A DNA stretch of 20,876 nt. It comes from JANNVK01 sp031414415 (lineage in GTDB: Bacteria; Acidobacteriota; Blastocatellia; Pyrinomonadales; Pyrinomonadaceae). The first letter of the stretch is position 1; the number at the start of each line of letters is the position of its first letter. Shown here piece after piece: positions 7,105 to 15,277 of this stretch. The position numbers and the translations under genes are program-made. The notes under the pieces are model-generated. The model was not told the origin of the DNA, did no database searches, and saw nothing but the letters and a program-made list of their open reading frames with translations. Location of the stretch: positions 1 to 20,876 of the forward strand of contig JANNVK010000138.1 in NCBI GenBank assembly GCA_031414415.1. Reading direction: 5' to 3'.

Positions 7105-7407
7105 TTAGTCAAAGAGACGATTAAACCAACCTGATTTGTTTTCGTCCTTGTGCATAAGTTGGGCGAGCTCACCGGCATCAAGCCAAACGCCGCCGCAATG
7201 ATCGCAAACATCAATTTTAACATTTTCAAAATCAACTTCCTTCATATCGCAATCGCAACCTTTTTGCGGACATTTTGCTTTAATCTTTAACTTTTCAGCA
7301 GTTTCACTTTCAATTTTTGCACGCATTTTTGCTAACAATTCTTTTTCTTGACGATGAAAGTATTCGTTTTCTAGAGCGTTTCCGCGTTCTTCTAACTCGT
7401 TTGCCAT
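7105..7407 (-). CDS. TFIIB-type zinc-ribbon protein
   Basis: A 100-residue protein. Residues 1-40 form a charged helix likely to be coiled-coil. Residues 44-85 hold the zf-TFIIB ribbon: C46, C51 and C53, then VCDHCGGVWLDAGEL with C68 and C71. Bacterial proteins of this family are small and mostly uncharacterised; the GGxWLDxGEL segment is their hallmark. The gene ends 5 bases before the esterase start. The zinc site supports nucleic-acid or protein binding, but no function is known. Confidence 0.85.
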   Translation of the reverse strand: MANELEERGNALENEYFHRQEKELLAKMRAKIESETAEKLKIKAKCPQKGCDCDMKEVDFENVKIDVCDHCGGVWLDAGELAQLMHKDENKSGWFNRLFD

Positions 7408-7457
7408 AAAATAATTTTCTCCAATTTTTTAAATACTAAACTACTAACTTACGTTTC

Positions 7458-7607
7458 GCAAAAGAACTTTCCACCACAGAGACACAGAGGCACAGAGAAG
7501 AAAAGCAAGATATACAGAATTAACAAATATCAGAAATAAAAATAAGCATATTGTTAGACTCAAATATAAAAAAAAACTCTGTGTCTCTGTGGTGAAAATA
7601 CTTTTGC
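7458..7607. repeat. 150-bp element with inverted tandem-repeat ends
   Basis: GCAAAAG at 7458-7464 and the 18-mer CACCACAGAGACACAGAG at 7472-7489 are mirrored exactly as CTCTGTGTCTCTGTGGTG at 7577-7594 and CTTTTGC at 7601-7607. The left arm is itself built from 8-base repeats (CACAGAGA, CACAGAGG, CACAGAGA). The AT-rich core between the arms is about 80 bases with no open frame. It fills most of the spacer between the zinc-ribbon gene and the DUF2270 gene, and could fold into a long hairpin in RNA or single-stranded DNA. Three more elements with the same plan occur at 17913-18560. Confidence 0.85.
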
Positions 7608-7626
7608 AAAAAGGTAACTAACTTTT

Positions 7627-8532
7627 CTATTCGGCTTGTTTTACTGATCGAACTCGATGTCTTGCTTTTTTTGCCCGCCGGATTGTGTTCTTTTTTCGTA
7701 AATTTGATAAGCCTGTTAAATCTGACATTTCACGAAGCGGATGCCATTCGAATTTATCGTGAGCTAAAACCTCGCTTGCGGCATCTTTTAATTGTAAAGT
7801 GCCGACAGAAAGAAAAAGTAGAATTAAATTAAAGAAAATTCCGCTGACAATTACAAGCCAGCCGGGAACGAGTCCGACAGTTGCACGGTTGACAAAAACC
7901 TCAAGCGTTGTCGCCGGAAATGGATGCAGATAAACCTTCAAAGTCCAGCTCAATGCCAGCAACACGAAAATCCAGATATAATTACTGCGTAAACGTCTGC
8001 CGATTGCTTCCCAATCACTGATTGTAAAATGTGGTTTTAATAAATCTGCGGATAAATGTTCAGCCCATTCTTTGTCCGGTGGCATTGTTTGATGCGACAA
8101 CATTGGGGCAAAATATCCGGTTTCCAAAACTCTCACTCGCGATGCCCAAACTTCATAATATCGATAGCGGCGAGCTTCCATAAACAAAAAAATAGATACT
8201 AGAATTGAGTTAATCGGAATCGCAAAGTGCGGATTATCAGGCGAACTAAAAACAAACGAAAGTGTTGCTCCGGCAGTGATTACCGCCCAATTCGTTGTTG
8301 CATCAAGCCGACTCCGCCAAACATTTGAACGCTGAACTTCGCCACGATAAAAATGAACCATCGCCATATTAAATTCCGACGTGGACAACTTTTGAGGTAT
8401 CGCAACCGGATTATTTGTGAGAGGTTTTGTGCGTTGACGAACCGCATCTTTCAACGATAAAAAAGATGTATCGACCTGACTTGTATGTATATCTTCGGTT
8501 TTTTTTACACCGAATTGAAAATCGTCTTTCAT
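7627..8532 (-). CDS. DUF2270 integral membrane protein
   Basis: A 301-residue protein. A soluble N-terminus (1-85) is followed by four predicted membrane helices, roughly in NWAVITAGATLSFVF, PINSILVSIFLFM, YIWIFVLLALSWTL and GWLVIVSGIFFNLILLFLSV, and a basic C-terminal tail. The core FYRGEVQRSNVWRSRLD followed by two helices and RRYRYYEVWASRVRVLE is what I recognise as the DUF2270 family. Its function is unknown. It is flanked by two non-coding inverted-repeat elements, so it is probably transcribed alone. Confidence 0.85.
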   Translation of the reverse strand: MKDDFQFGVKKTEDIHTSQVDTSFLSLKDAVRQRTKPLTNNPVAIPQKLSTSEFNMAMVHFYRGEVQRSNVWRSRLDATTNWAVITAGATLSFVFSSPDNPHFAIPINSILVSIFLFMEARRYRYYEVWASRVRVLETGYFAPMLSHQTMPPDKEWAEHLSADLLKPHFTISDWEAIGRRLRSNYIWIFVLLALSWTLKVYLHPFPATTLEVFVNRATVGLVPGWLVIVSGIFFNLILLFLSVGTLQLKDAASEVLAHDKFEWHPLREMSDLTGLSNLRKKNTIRRAKKARHRVRSVKQAE

Positions 8533-8648
8533 ATCACCTGAAGAATAATGTTTAGGGCGAGAAATCAGCTAATAGAAAAAGTTTATCACGTTCAGTTTTT
8601 GATGCATAGCGATTAGTTGATTTTCAAGTCAGTATCTAAACTCACAAG

Positions 8649-8716
8649 GAACGCGGGCAGCCTGCCTGCGTCTCAAATTGTATTTCAATCAGACTCGTAG
8701 GCTGGCGCCCGTGTTC
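8649..8716. repeat. short imperfect inverted-repeat (REP-like) element
   Basis: GAACGCGGGC at 8649 opens a GC-rich arm, mirrored imperfectly by CGCCCGTGTTC ending at 8716, with about 25 AT-rich bases between the arms. The arms are far more GC-rich than the surroundings. It lies between the DinD and DUF2270 genes and resembles a mobile REP/REPIN-type palindrome. It may also act as a transcription stop, although no T-run follows. Confidence 0.7.
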
Positions 8717-8735
8717 AATTCTTTGCCGCACGTTT

Positions 8736-9578
8736 CTATTTCAATGTTTTTGCTTCGTTTTTCTTTTCCAATTTTTTAATACTTTCTGCAGTGGGCAATT
8801 CTTCCGGCATTGTTCCGCCGATTTCTTCAATCGTTTTCCGAACTTTTTTGCCGATTTCAAAATGAGTTTCGTTAGCTTTTTGTTTGCCGATTATTTCGTC
8901 TTTCCGCAATTTATCTTCGGTTTGTGTCGCCCTAAAAAGATTTGCGGCAAGTTCGGTGCTTCCCATGTGGTCGAGTATTTGTTCAGATTTTTTCAAACCT
9001 TTTTTGGCGTGAATATCTTTTGCACCCAATCCGCCATACAAACCTTTGTAACCGAAATTTTGAAATATCGCATAATCAATTGGGTCAATTACGCCCGCAC
9101 CTTTCGCGGCTTCGGCAAGTTGTTTGTTATGTTCCGCCAACTCACGACGCAGGAAAAAGCGTTTTTCGTCTTCGCTCGATAACTTGTTGTAGGCTTCCAT
9201 CTGCTGAATTTCCTGCAAACGGGTTTGAATCGCAAAATATGTTTGCCCAAGTGCGACAACTTCTTTGCCCGGATCAGCATTTTGGACAATTAAATAACAA
9301 GCATAACGAGAGAGTTTAACGCTCGGATAATCTTGTTTTGCACCTTTCCCATGAGTTATCTCCTCGTGGTAATCCACGAAGTGATAATTAACATCTTCGT
9401 TACTATTTCTGCACGCCTCTTTTGCCCGCTCAATCACGGGAATGAAATTTCTAAATTCCGCATAATCCAATATCTTTGAAAGACTTCTTGCTCCCCAAAA
9501 CTCATTTCCGTTTTCGTCAAGTTGTTTAATTTGCTCAAAAACGGTTTTGTCTTCAATGTTTGTAAGTTTATTTTCCAT
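8736..9578 (-). CDS. dinD: DNA damage-inducible protein D-like (DinD)
   Basis: A 280-residue protein, close to E. coli DinD in length. The N-terminus (FEQIKQLDENGNEFWGARSL followed by LDYAEFRNF) is a Bro-N-like fold, and KLSRYACYLIVQNADPGKE (about 88-106) and YKGLYGGLGAKDIHAKKGLK are well-conserved DinD segments. E. coli DinD is LexA-controlled and inhibits RecA strand exchange. No LexA box was confirmed upstream here. It starts 2 bases after the stop of a micro-ORF with a DUF1016 N-terminus, so its translation is probably coupled to it. DinD genes are often mobile, which fits this accessory stretch. Confidence 0.9.
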   Translation of the reverse strand: MENKLTNIEDKTVFEQIKQLDENGNEFWGARSLSKILDYAEFRNFIPVIERAKEACRNSNEDVNYHFVDYHEEITHGKGAKQDYPSVKLSRYACYLIVQNADPGKEVVALGQTYFAIQTRLQEIQQMEAYNKLSSEDEKRFFLRRELAEHNKQLAEAAKGAGVIDPIDYAIFQNFGYKGLYGGLGAKDIHAKKGLKKSEQILDHMGSTELAANLFRATQTEDKLRKDEIIGKQKANETHFEIGKKVRKTIEEIGGTMPEELPTAESIKKLEKKNEAKTLK

Positions 9579-9580
9579 AA

Positions 9581-9751
9581 TTAGTTCATCGCGGTTTTAT
9601 GTTTCTCGACAATCTGCCTGCCCAAATCCCAATAAAGCTGAATCAATTGAATATTCACCGCAACTTCCGCTTTTATCTGGCTTTGCTGAATTTTGGATTT
9701 TAGGTCGATTAGCCAGGTTTTGTAGTCTTTGTTGGTTAGTAATTCGGGCAT
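9581..9751 (-). CDS. micro-ORF: isolated DUF1016 (YhcG-type) N-terminal domain
   Basis: A 56-residue frame. The product starts MPELLTNKDYKTWLIDLKSK and continues with IKAEVAVNIQLIQLYWDLGR. This is the characteristic N-terminus of DUF1016/YhcG proteins, which normally run about 340-380 residues and end in a PD-(D/E)xK nuclease domain. Here the frame stops at 9581-9583 and DinD starts 2 bases later, so all of the nuclease is missing. It may be a truncation product, but the clean reading frame and tight coupling to DinD suggest that it may still be translated. No nuclease remnant is visible nearby. Confidence 0.7.
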   Translation of the reverse strand: MPELLTNKDYKTWLIDLKSKIQQSQIKAEVAVNIQLIQLYWDLGRQIVEKHKTAMN

Positions 9752-9833
9752 TTTTTAGATTTCGTATTAATCTTGTGGCGAGCTTGGCTTTAAATCTAGA
9801 GGTGTGTAACGAGTAGCAGAAGCTGACGTGCCG

Positions 9834-10769
9834 CTAGGGTATTTTAATTTCTAAATGATTCAAAAGTTCATTGAAATTATCGCTATGAGCAATTATTTGT
9901 TTCCTGATCGCTACGCACGCATCATCATCAAATTCAAAGTCTTCCCTACCATATTGTCCTTTAAGAACGGTCTTGCCATCCTTTTCCATTGCCTTTGAAT
10001 GTGCAAATTTGTTTCTAATTTCGATAACTTCACTTGAGTATGTTGAATTCTTAATTAAGAAAGCAGCAATATATTCCGACTCTTCAGATTTGTTGTATTG
10101 CTTGAGCAGCTCCCGAAAAATCTTCCATTTTCTTGCGGCTTCGATGCTTGGGAAAATATTTTTAAATCCAATTTCTTCATAGCGTTTGTTGAATCTAGCC
10201 TCGCCTTTCGCCAAAAAATCTGTCGTGTAATGATTTATGATTTCGTTCAATTCGTCTGATGTTATTTTAAGTCGATTGATTGCTAATTCGATTACTAACT
10301 CTTCAATCAGAACATCCAACTGACTTGTTTCAGAAGTTATCAACCCTCGCGTTGCGTTTAATTCAAGCAATTTGTCCAAAGTTAGTTTGATTAGACCTTC
10401 GATTCGCTCAAGTAATGTGTCTCGACCAAGTTGAAACGAAATTCTATCAACAAATTTCAATTTTTCTCCGATTTCATCTTTGAAATTTACTTTTGCTGAA
10501 TAGAACAGAATTTCTGTGAGAACTTTTTTATCTCTGATGTGTTCCACAATTTTATCGCCTGTTGTGTTATCAAGTTGGTAATCCGAGATAATCAAATCAA
10601 ATTTCGTTTGATTCAAATGAGTGTCTAATTCTGATTCATCAAATAGTGAAATAATATAAGGCTTAAATCCTAAATCAGTTAGAAATTGAGATAATCTTTC
10701 AAGTGCACCGCGATCAATATATTCCTGTAAATCATTGTCAATCCATAAGATGTTGTAGTGAAGTTGCAT
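9834..10769 (-). CDS. response-regulator receiver domain fused to a putative HEPN RNase domain
   Basis: A 311-residue protein. Residues 1-120 are a receiver domain: ILWIDND with D11/D13, phospho-acceptor D63 in LIISDYQL, and S91 after the strand EILFY. The conserved Lys-Pro after the last strand is not evident (RISFQ), so switching may be atypical. A helical linker (120-200) leads to an all-helical C-terminus with VIEIRNKFAH (249-257). R252-N-x3-H257 is the RNxxxH motif of HEPN ribonucleases. There is no DNA-binding output domain. It is the last gene of the operon, with its start 1 base after the ATPase stop. The inferred role is an RNA-cutting effector switched by the neighbouring kinase-like protein. 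Confidence 0.78.
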   Translation of the reverse strand: MQLHYNILWIDNDLQEYIDRGALERLSQFLTDLGFKPYIISLFDESELDTHLNQTKFDLIISDYQLDNTTGDKIVEHIRDKKVLTEILFYSAKVNFKDEIGEKLKFVDRISFQLGRDTLLERIEGLIKLTLDKLLELNATRGLITSETSQLDVLIEELVIELAINRLKITSDELNEIINHYTTDFLAKGEARFNKRYEEIGFKNIFPSIEAARKWKIFRELLKQYNKSEESEYIAAFLIKNSTYSSEVIEIRNKFAHSKAMEKDGKTVLKGQYGREDFEFDDDACVAIRKQIIAHSDNFNELLNHLEIKIP

Positions 10770-10770
10770 A

Positions 10771-13074
10771 TTATTTATTGAAGGTTATTAAAAATTCAAC
10801 GCCCTTTGCGTTCGTAGTATTGACGTGAATATCGCCTTTCATCTTTTTTATTAATTCTTGAACATGATACAAACCTAAACCAGAACCGTTTCTTGAAGTA
10901 GTAAATCCAAAATCAAAAATATGCGGAAGATACTCAGCTTTGATACCTTTTCCATCGTCCATAAAACTAAGTTGAATTGAATTGTCTTTTGGCTCGCTCC
11001 ATTTTAGAAGTATATGCTTTGCATTCGTCTCGTCTTTTGCGGAATTGCTAATCAAATTATCTAATACAATTATCAATTCAATCGGGTTAAATTTTATGTC
11101 CAATCTTGCATTTGGTGGCGTAATAATATCAATTTTTAACAATTCTCGATTATTCTTTAAATCTTTTCTAAGTTTGTAAACATTTTCAATATATTCGTTG
11201 ATAAAAGAAACAACATCTTTTTCAATCCGATTGGAATGAATATTGAAATTTACTTTTTTGAAATATTTAGCAAAGGATGTGATTTTTTGATTCTCAGAAC
11301 TTATTCGCTTTACTATGCTTAGGAGCGTTTCTTTATCAGCATTTTTGTCTATTGCTTTTACCAAACTGTCTAAATCCATCTTTACAAAATTAGTTGTCAG
11401 ACCGATATGATGCAAGACGCTTTCCAAATTTTTAGTATCGTCACTTATTTCATTCTTGAGGAAATTATTTTGACCAATTATATATCCGAGTCTTTCTTCA
11501 ACTGACTCAGCTTTTTGTTCAGCTATATCAGCTCTTGATTTATCTCTTTCAGCATCAGCTTTAATTTCCTGCACAACTTTTCCAATTCGTGCGGCTTCTT
11601 TGATAATAATAGGATTATTAGACTTAGCTCCAATTTTTGAGATATTTTTAATAATCTTATCTACACTCTTATCTTGTTTGCTTTCAATTATTTTTAGAAA
11701 ATTTTTGTCATAATCAATATCAATAATGCTTTGTGATTTTATAAAACCGCTAATCAATTCTAAAATTTGGATTTTTACATCTTTTGCCCAAAGTTCAGGA
11801 TGTATTAGTTCTCCGGTTTCATCGTTTATTTTCTCATCTCCCCACTTGATAACATTTACTACATAATTTTCAAGTCGCTTTAAAACATAATCGTAGAAGA
11901 ATTTTACTAATTGAGTGTAAGTTTCCGTTTTAACTAAGCCACCGTCTCTACTTGATGTTTCTCTTAACTCTTCGTTTTCTCCATTTATCTCAATTCGTCC
12001 GATTAAATCTCTAGTTCCTAAAAATCGGTTATAGCCCTGCTGTTTTCTGTTGTCAATTAAAAGTAAATCTTCTCCTGGCTCACCAAATGGATAAACACGA
12101 AATCCATTCTTATACATAAAAACTGAGCCATATTTTACTGATTCCAAGCCCATAGCTTTTTTAAAAGCTATTTTTGCAGAAAAGTTAAGTTGGAATAAAT
12201 GAAAATTTACACTTTGGAGAGTTTTAGCAAAAGGATTAACTTCTTTTAGAGTGTAAATTCTGTCACCTCTATCTTGCAAAACACTTGTAATAGTTTCACC
12301 ATTTTTTGAAATATCAACTTTTAAACTTGTCGTCTTTATTTTTAAATTTTCAAAAATGTCATTCTTTACTAAACCATTTACTTTTTCATAAAATATTGAT
12401 GTTTTTTTGTCTTCGTTGAGTTCACTGTTTGCAATAATATTGATTTGAAAATTATTGCTGTCATTTCCTTGGTTGGGATTTATAAGTTTAGCTAAAGACT
12501 TCTTTAGTTTTAGTAGTTTCTCTCTATCCCAAACATCACGAAGACCTGTAATGTCGAGCGTTGTTCCTTTATCTGTTGATTTTCCTAAGGTTTGATGTGT
12601 GACATTTACATCTTTAAATTCAATTAGAGGTTTGTCCTCAAATTTTTTCCAATCAACTTCGAGAGTTTCAATACTTGCGTCAGTTTCGTCTTTAATCGAA
12701 GTCAACTTAAGTTTTCTACCCAATCTATCGCAAGAGAATCTACCAACACCTTTCGCACCTGCAAAATATCGGTTAAGTTTTATTTTGTTTCTATAATCTT
12801 CTTCGTTTTCTGTCCCTTCTTTTTTTGCAGAATAAGCAACAAACAACCATTTTTGCTTCAAATCAGATTCATTCATTCCTTTACCATTGTCCTTGATAAT
12901 GATTTTGCCTTGAATTAAATCTGTCTGATTTTCAAAAATGATTTCAACCTTTGTGGCGTTCGCATCAAATGAGTTTTTTACCAATTCAAAAACAGCAACA
13001 AACTCATCAGTAATTAATTCTTTACCGATGATATTTTTTAGCCCTGAACTGATTCTAAATGGTATGTCTGGCAT
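10771..13074 (-). CDS. dual GHKL ATPase: Hsp90/MORC-like N-terminus plus histidine-kinase-like C-terminus
   Basis: A 767-residue soluble protein. The N-terminal module (1-200) is an Hsp90/MutL/MORC-type ATPase: VFELVKNSFDA with N33, KDNGKGM (61-67) and the lid GAKGVGRFS (106-114). A middle region (200-450) may contain an S5-like fold. A coiled coil (about 490-545) precedes a dimerisation-like helix pair with ESVLHHIGL, where H555 or H556 could be phosphorylated. The C-terminal module is a second GHKL ATPase with N673/N677 (LDNLISNS), DDGKG (706-710) and SGLGLYHV (731-738), typical of sensor kinases. No membrane helix. The gene starts 6 bases after the methyltransferase stop and its stop is 1 base before REC-HEPN, so it is probably a cytosolic sensor acting on both. 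Confidence 0.85.
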   Translation of the reverse strand: MPDIPFRISSGLKNIIGKELITDEFVAVFELVKNSFDANATKVEIIFENQTDLIQGKIIIKDNGKGMNESDLKQKWLFVAYSAKKEGTENEEDYRNKIKLNRYFAGAKGVGRFSCDRLGRKLKLTSIKDETDASIETLEVDWKKFEDKPLIEFKDVNVTHQTLGKSTDKGTTLDITGLRDVWDREKLLKLKKSLAKLINPNQGNDSNNFQINIIANSELNEDKKTSIFYEKVNGLVKNDIFENLKIKTTSLKVDISKNGETITSVLQDRGDRIYTLKEVNPFAKTLQSVNFHLFQLNFSAKIAFKKAMGLESVKYGSVFMYKNGFRVYPFGEPGEDLLLIDNRKQQGYNRFLGTRDLIGRIEINGENEELRETSSRDGGLVKTETYTQLVKFFYDYVLKRLENYVVNVIKWGDEKINDETGELIHPELWAKDVKIQILELISGFIKSQSIIDIDYDKNFLKIIESKQDKSVDKIIKNISKIGAKSNNPIIIKEAARIGKVVQEIKADAERDKSRADIAEQKAESVEERLGYIIGQNNFLKNEISDDTKNLESVLHHIGLTTNFVKMDLDSLVKAIDKNADKETLLSIVKRISSENQKITSFAKYFKKVNFNIHSNRIEKDVVSFINEYIENVYKLRKDLKNNRELLKIDIITPPNARLDIKFNPIELIIVLDNLISNSAKDETNAKHILLKWSEPKDNSIQLSFMDDGKGIKAEYLPHIFDFGFTTSRNGSGLGLYHVQELIKKMKGDIHVNTTNAKGVEFLITFNK

Positions 13075-13080
13075 TAGTTA

Positions 13081-14316
13081 TTAGAACATTTCTTGCAAAG
13101 CAATCCCGCAAAGTTCACCAAATAATGGCGGAATAGCATTTCCAATTTGGGTATAACGTGGCACTTCTATTTTGCGGAGTTTTCCACCAGTCGTGTATTT
13201 TTCTCTGAACTGATACCAGTCAGGGAAAGTTTGAATTCGTGCATATTCTCTCACAGTCAAAATTCTGGGTTCGCAGTAATGAATGTAGTCATCTGGGTGT
13301 GATGTCAAAGTTGGCGATGGTTTTGTTTTATCCAACACAATTATTCCTCGTTTTTTAACGCCAAACTTTTCTTTCAAATCGCTATCTAAACGCTTTCCTT
13401 TCGGTGCATGTTTGATTAAAGTTTCAAATAAGGAAGTTGTTTTTTCGCTATGATGTGCCAGCCTATGACTGTCGGGGATATTTGATTCATTTTCTAGCGA
13501 CTTTCTCAAAAAAGTTTGATAAGTGGTTTTTGCGTTTGTGTAGAAACCAGTTAAAAACTTTTTTGAATCTGGACAAATAGTTGTTTTGTTTTTTACTAAC
13601 AAGTCAGAAATTGCATCCTCAAGGTTTTGAGTTAACCTTAACCCTTTATTAACAAGAAATGCTTCAGTATTTAATTTTATTAAATCAAAAAAATATGATG
13701 GATTGATGCCTTGTTTTAAAAACAGGTCTTTGCGAATGCCAACCAAAATAAATCTTGTTCTCTTTTGAGGAACACCGTAGTCGGCAAAGTTAATGAGTTT
13801 CCCAAATACTTCGTAGCCCAGAAAATCTTTGCCTTTTCTTTTCAAACAAGTTTGAACATATTCAGAATATTTTTTCCCTGTGGTTTTATTTTTCCCAAAG
13901 TGCTGAGTAAATCCTTTGACGTTTTCGAAAAATATAATTTTTGGTTGAACTAAACGAATAAAATTAATGTAAGATTTGATTAGTGTATTCCTAGCATCAC
14001 TTTCAACTCTTTGTCCGGCTGTAGAAAATCCTTGACACGGAGGTCCTCCAACTACTAAATCGACTTTACCTCGCAGCGATTTTAGGTTTTCTTTATTTGT
14101 TCCTAAGATTTCATTAATGTCGTAGTTTTTTTCGTCTAACCAGCTAACGCCTTCAAAGTGTTTTAGTTTGTCAATTAGATTATGTTTTAACGTTGCAAAA
14201 GCTAATGGACTTTTTTCAACCGCAAATAATCCCTTCCAGCCTGATGTATGTAGTCCTAAAGATAATCCGCCACATCCAGCAAATAAATCAATGTAAGTAA
14301 GATTTTTTTTATCCAT
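13081..14316 (-). CDS. C5-cytosine DNA methyltransferase
   Basis: A 411-residue enzyme transferring a methyl group from SAM to cytosine C5 in a DNA target. Motifs appear in order: I (YIDLFAGCGGLSLGLHTSGW), IV (GGPPCQGFS with catalytic C94), VI (FENVKGF), VIII (PQKRTRFILVGI) and X (YTQIGNAIPP). The target-recognition region between VIII and X (about 190-340) is unusual sequence, so the site cannot be predicted. I chose the ATG at 14316; a TTG four codons upstream is also possible, and no clear Shine-Dalgarno decides. It leads the three-gene operon. No restriction endonuclease gene is adjacent, so it may mark self DNA for the ATPase/HEPN pair. Confidence 0.95.
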   Translation of the reverse strand: MDKKNLTYIDLFAGCGGLSLGLHTSGWKGLFAVEKSPLAFATLKHNLIDKLKHFEGVSWLDEKNYDINEILGTNKENLKSLRGKVDLVVGGPPCQGFSTAGQRVESDARNTLIKSYINFIRLVQPKIIFFENVKGFTQHFGKNKTTGKKYSEYVQTCLKRKGKDFLGYEVFGKLINFADYGVPQKRTRFILVGIRKDLFLKQGINPSYFFDLIKLNTEAFLVNKGLRLTQNLEDAISDLLVKNKTTICPDSKKFLTGFYTNAKTTYQTFLRKSLENESNIPDSHRLAHHSEKTTSLFETLIKHAPKGKRLDSDLKEKFGVKKRGIIVLDKTKPSPTLTSHPDDYIHYCEPRILTVREYARIQTFPDWYQFREKYTTGGKLRKIEVPRYTQIGNAIPPLFGELCGIALQEMF

Positions 14317-14544
14317 ATTTTTCTGCAAAACTTAGAAGTTGTATTGTTAAATAAAATCTCTGGATGCTTATAATCGTGTAAAATCAAGGTTTTTCAAGGT
14401 TGTATTTTAATTTAAATTTCCTCAGATTCAAAATACAAACTATAGTAATTGTTAAACAAAAGAAAAAACCATTTTGATGTTGTTTGCATCTAAGCCAATG
14501 AGAGCAACAACTCTCATATTTCACATTCACAGGAGACAATTATT
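14317..14544. promoter_or_regulatory. divergent promoter region with leader hairpin
   Basis: This AT-rich gap separates the divergent methyltransferase operon and the gene at 14545, so both promoters must lie here. A perfect 7-base inverted repeat, ATGAGAG (14498-14504) and CTCTCAT (14511-14517) with loop CAACAA, lies just upstream of the AGGAG (14531-14535) for the plus-strand gene, and could be an operator or an RNA hairpin. A near-palindrome TTGTTAAACAA lies about 60 bases further upstream. No sigma-70 boxes could be assigned with confidence. Confidence 0.5.
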
Positions 14545-15264
14545 ATGGCTAATGAAACTGGAGACATGAAGGTAATCGGTAATTTTCGGCGGTTGATTGA
14601 CATTGTTAAGGTTGATGCAAAGTATCAACCGAGCAATGATTTGTTAAAAGTATCGGTTTTGGAGTTGCAGCATACGGCAGGCATTTCGGCAGTTGAGGCA
14701 ATTGGAGTGACGATTGCACCAAGCAAAGTTGCTATTAATGAACGCCAAATTGCTTATGCGGAAGCAATATCTGTGGTCAGAGCTTCGAAAAATATTTTAA
14801 AGGCAAGCGGTGCGACTGACAAAACATTAGCAGATGCCGCAACTTTTTCTCGCAAGGTTTTAGGTATTAGAAAATCAAAAAAAGTTGTTGAAAATCCAAA
14901 CACTCCAGCTTTAGAAGCGGCAAAAAATCACTCTGTTTCACAACAAAGTTACGATGCAATATTAGGAAACTTTCGCAGTTATAACGAAGTTTTGAAAAAT
15001 GATCCGTTATATTCGCCAAATGAAGATGAATTTAAGACGGCAACTTTAGAATTGATGGCAAACGGGTTAGAGGCAAAGAGCAACGCAGTGAGCGTGACTT
15101 TTGTGCCGCTAAAAAATGCACGAACATCACGCGATCAGAGTCTTTACACAAACACAGACTCAATTACGGCAGTCGCACAATTGGCAAAAGCCTATTACAA
15201 AGCCATTCACGGCTCAACTTCTCCGCAATATAAATCAATATCAGGTCTCACATTTAAAAAGTAG
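14545..15264 (+). CDS. hypothetical helical protein with two-fold internal repeat
   Basis: A 239-residue protein with no signal peptide, membrane helix or known motif. The two halves resemble each other. NFRRLIDIVKVDAKYQPSND, then a helix ending APSKVAINERQIAYAEA (first half), parallels NFRSYNEVLKNDPLYSPNED, then FVPLKNARTSRDQSLYTNT (second half), so the protein looks like a duplicated helical domain. A basic linker (VLGIRKSKKVV) joins them. It has a good AGGAG ribosome site 9 bases before the ATG. I have the impression of similar unannotated proteins in other environmental bacteria but cannot name a family. A 21-base repeat array directly follows it. Confidence 0.8.
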   Translation: MANETGDMKVIGNFRRLIDIVKVDAKYQPSNDLLKVSVLELQHTAGISAVEAIGVTIAPSKVAINERQIAYAEAISVVRASKNILKASGATDKTLADAATFSRKVLGIRKSKKVVENPNTPALEAAKNHSVSQQSYDAILGNFRSYNEVLKNDPLYSPNEDEFKTATLELMANGLEAKSNAVSVTFVPLKNARTSRDQSLYTNTDSITAVAQLAKAYYKAIHGSTSPQYKSISGLTFKK

Positions 15265-15277
15265 CGTGTCTTAAAAA

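Noticed and set aside
9547..9816. Plus-strand 89-residue frame opposite the DUF1016 micro-ORF
   Set aside because: The minus strand carries a recognisable family N-terminus in the same place; the plus-strand product resembles nothing and crosses the dinD start.
13081..14316. Classical type II restriction-modification pair
   Set aside because: No restriction endonuclease-like gene is adjacent to the methyltransferase; the next genes are the dual ATPase and the REC-HEPN protein.
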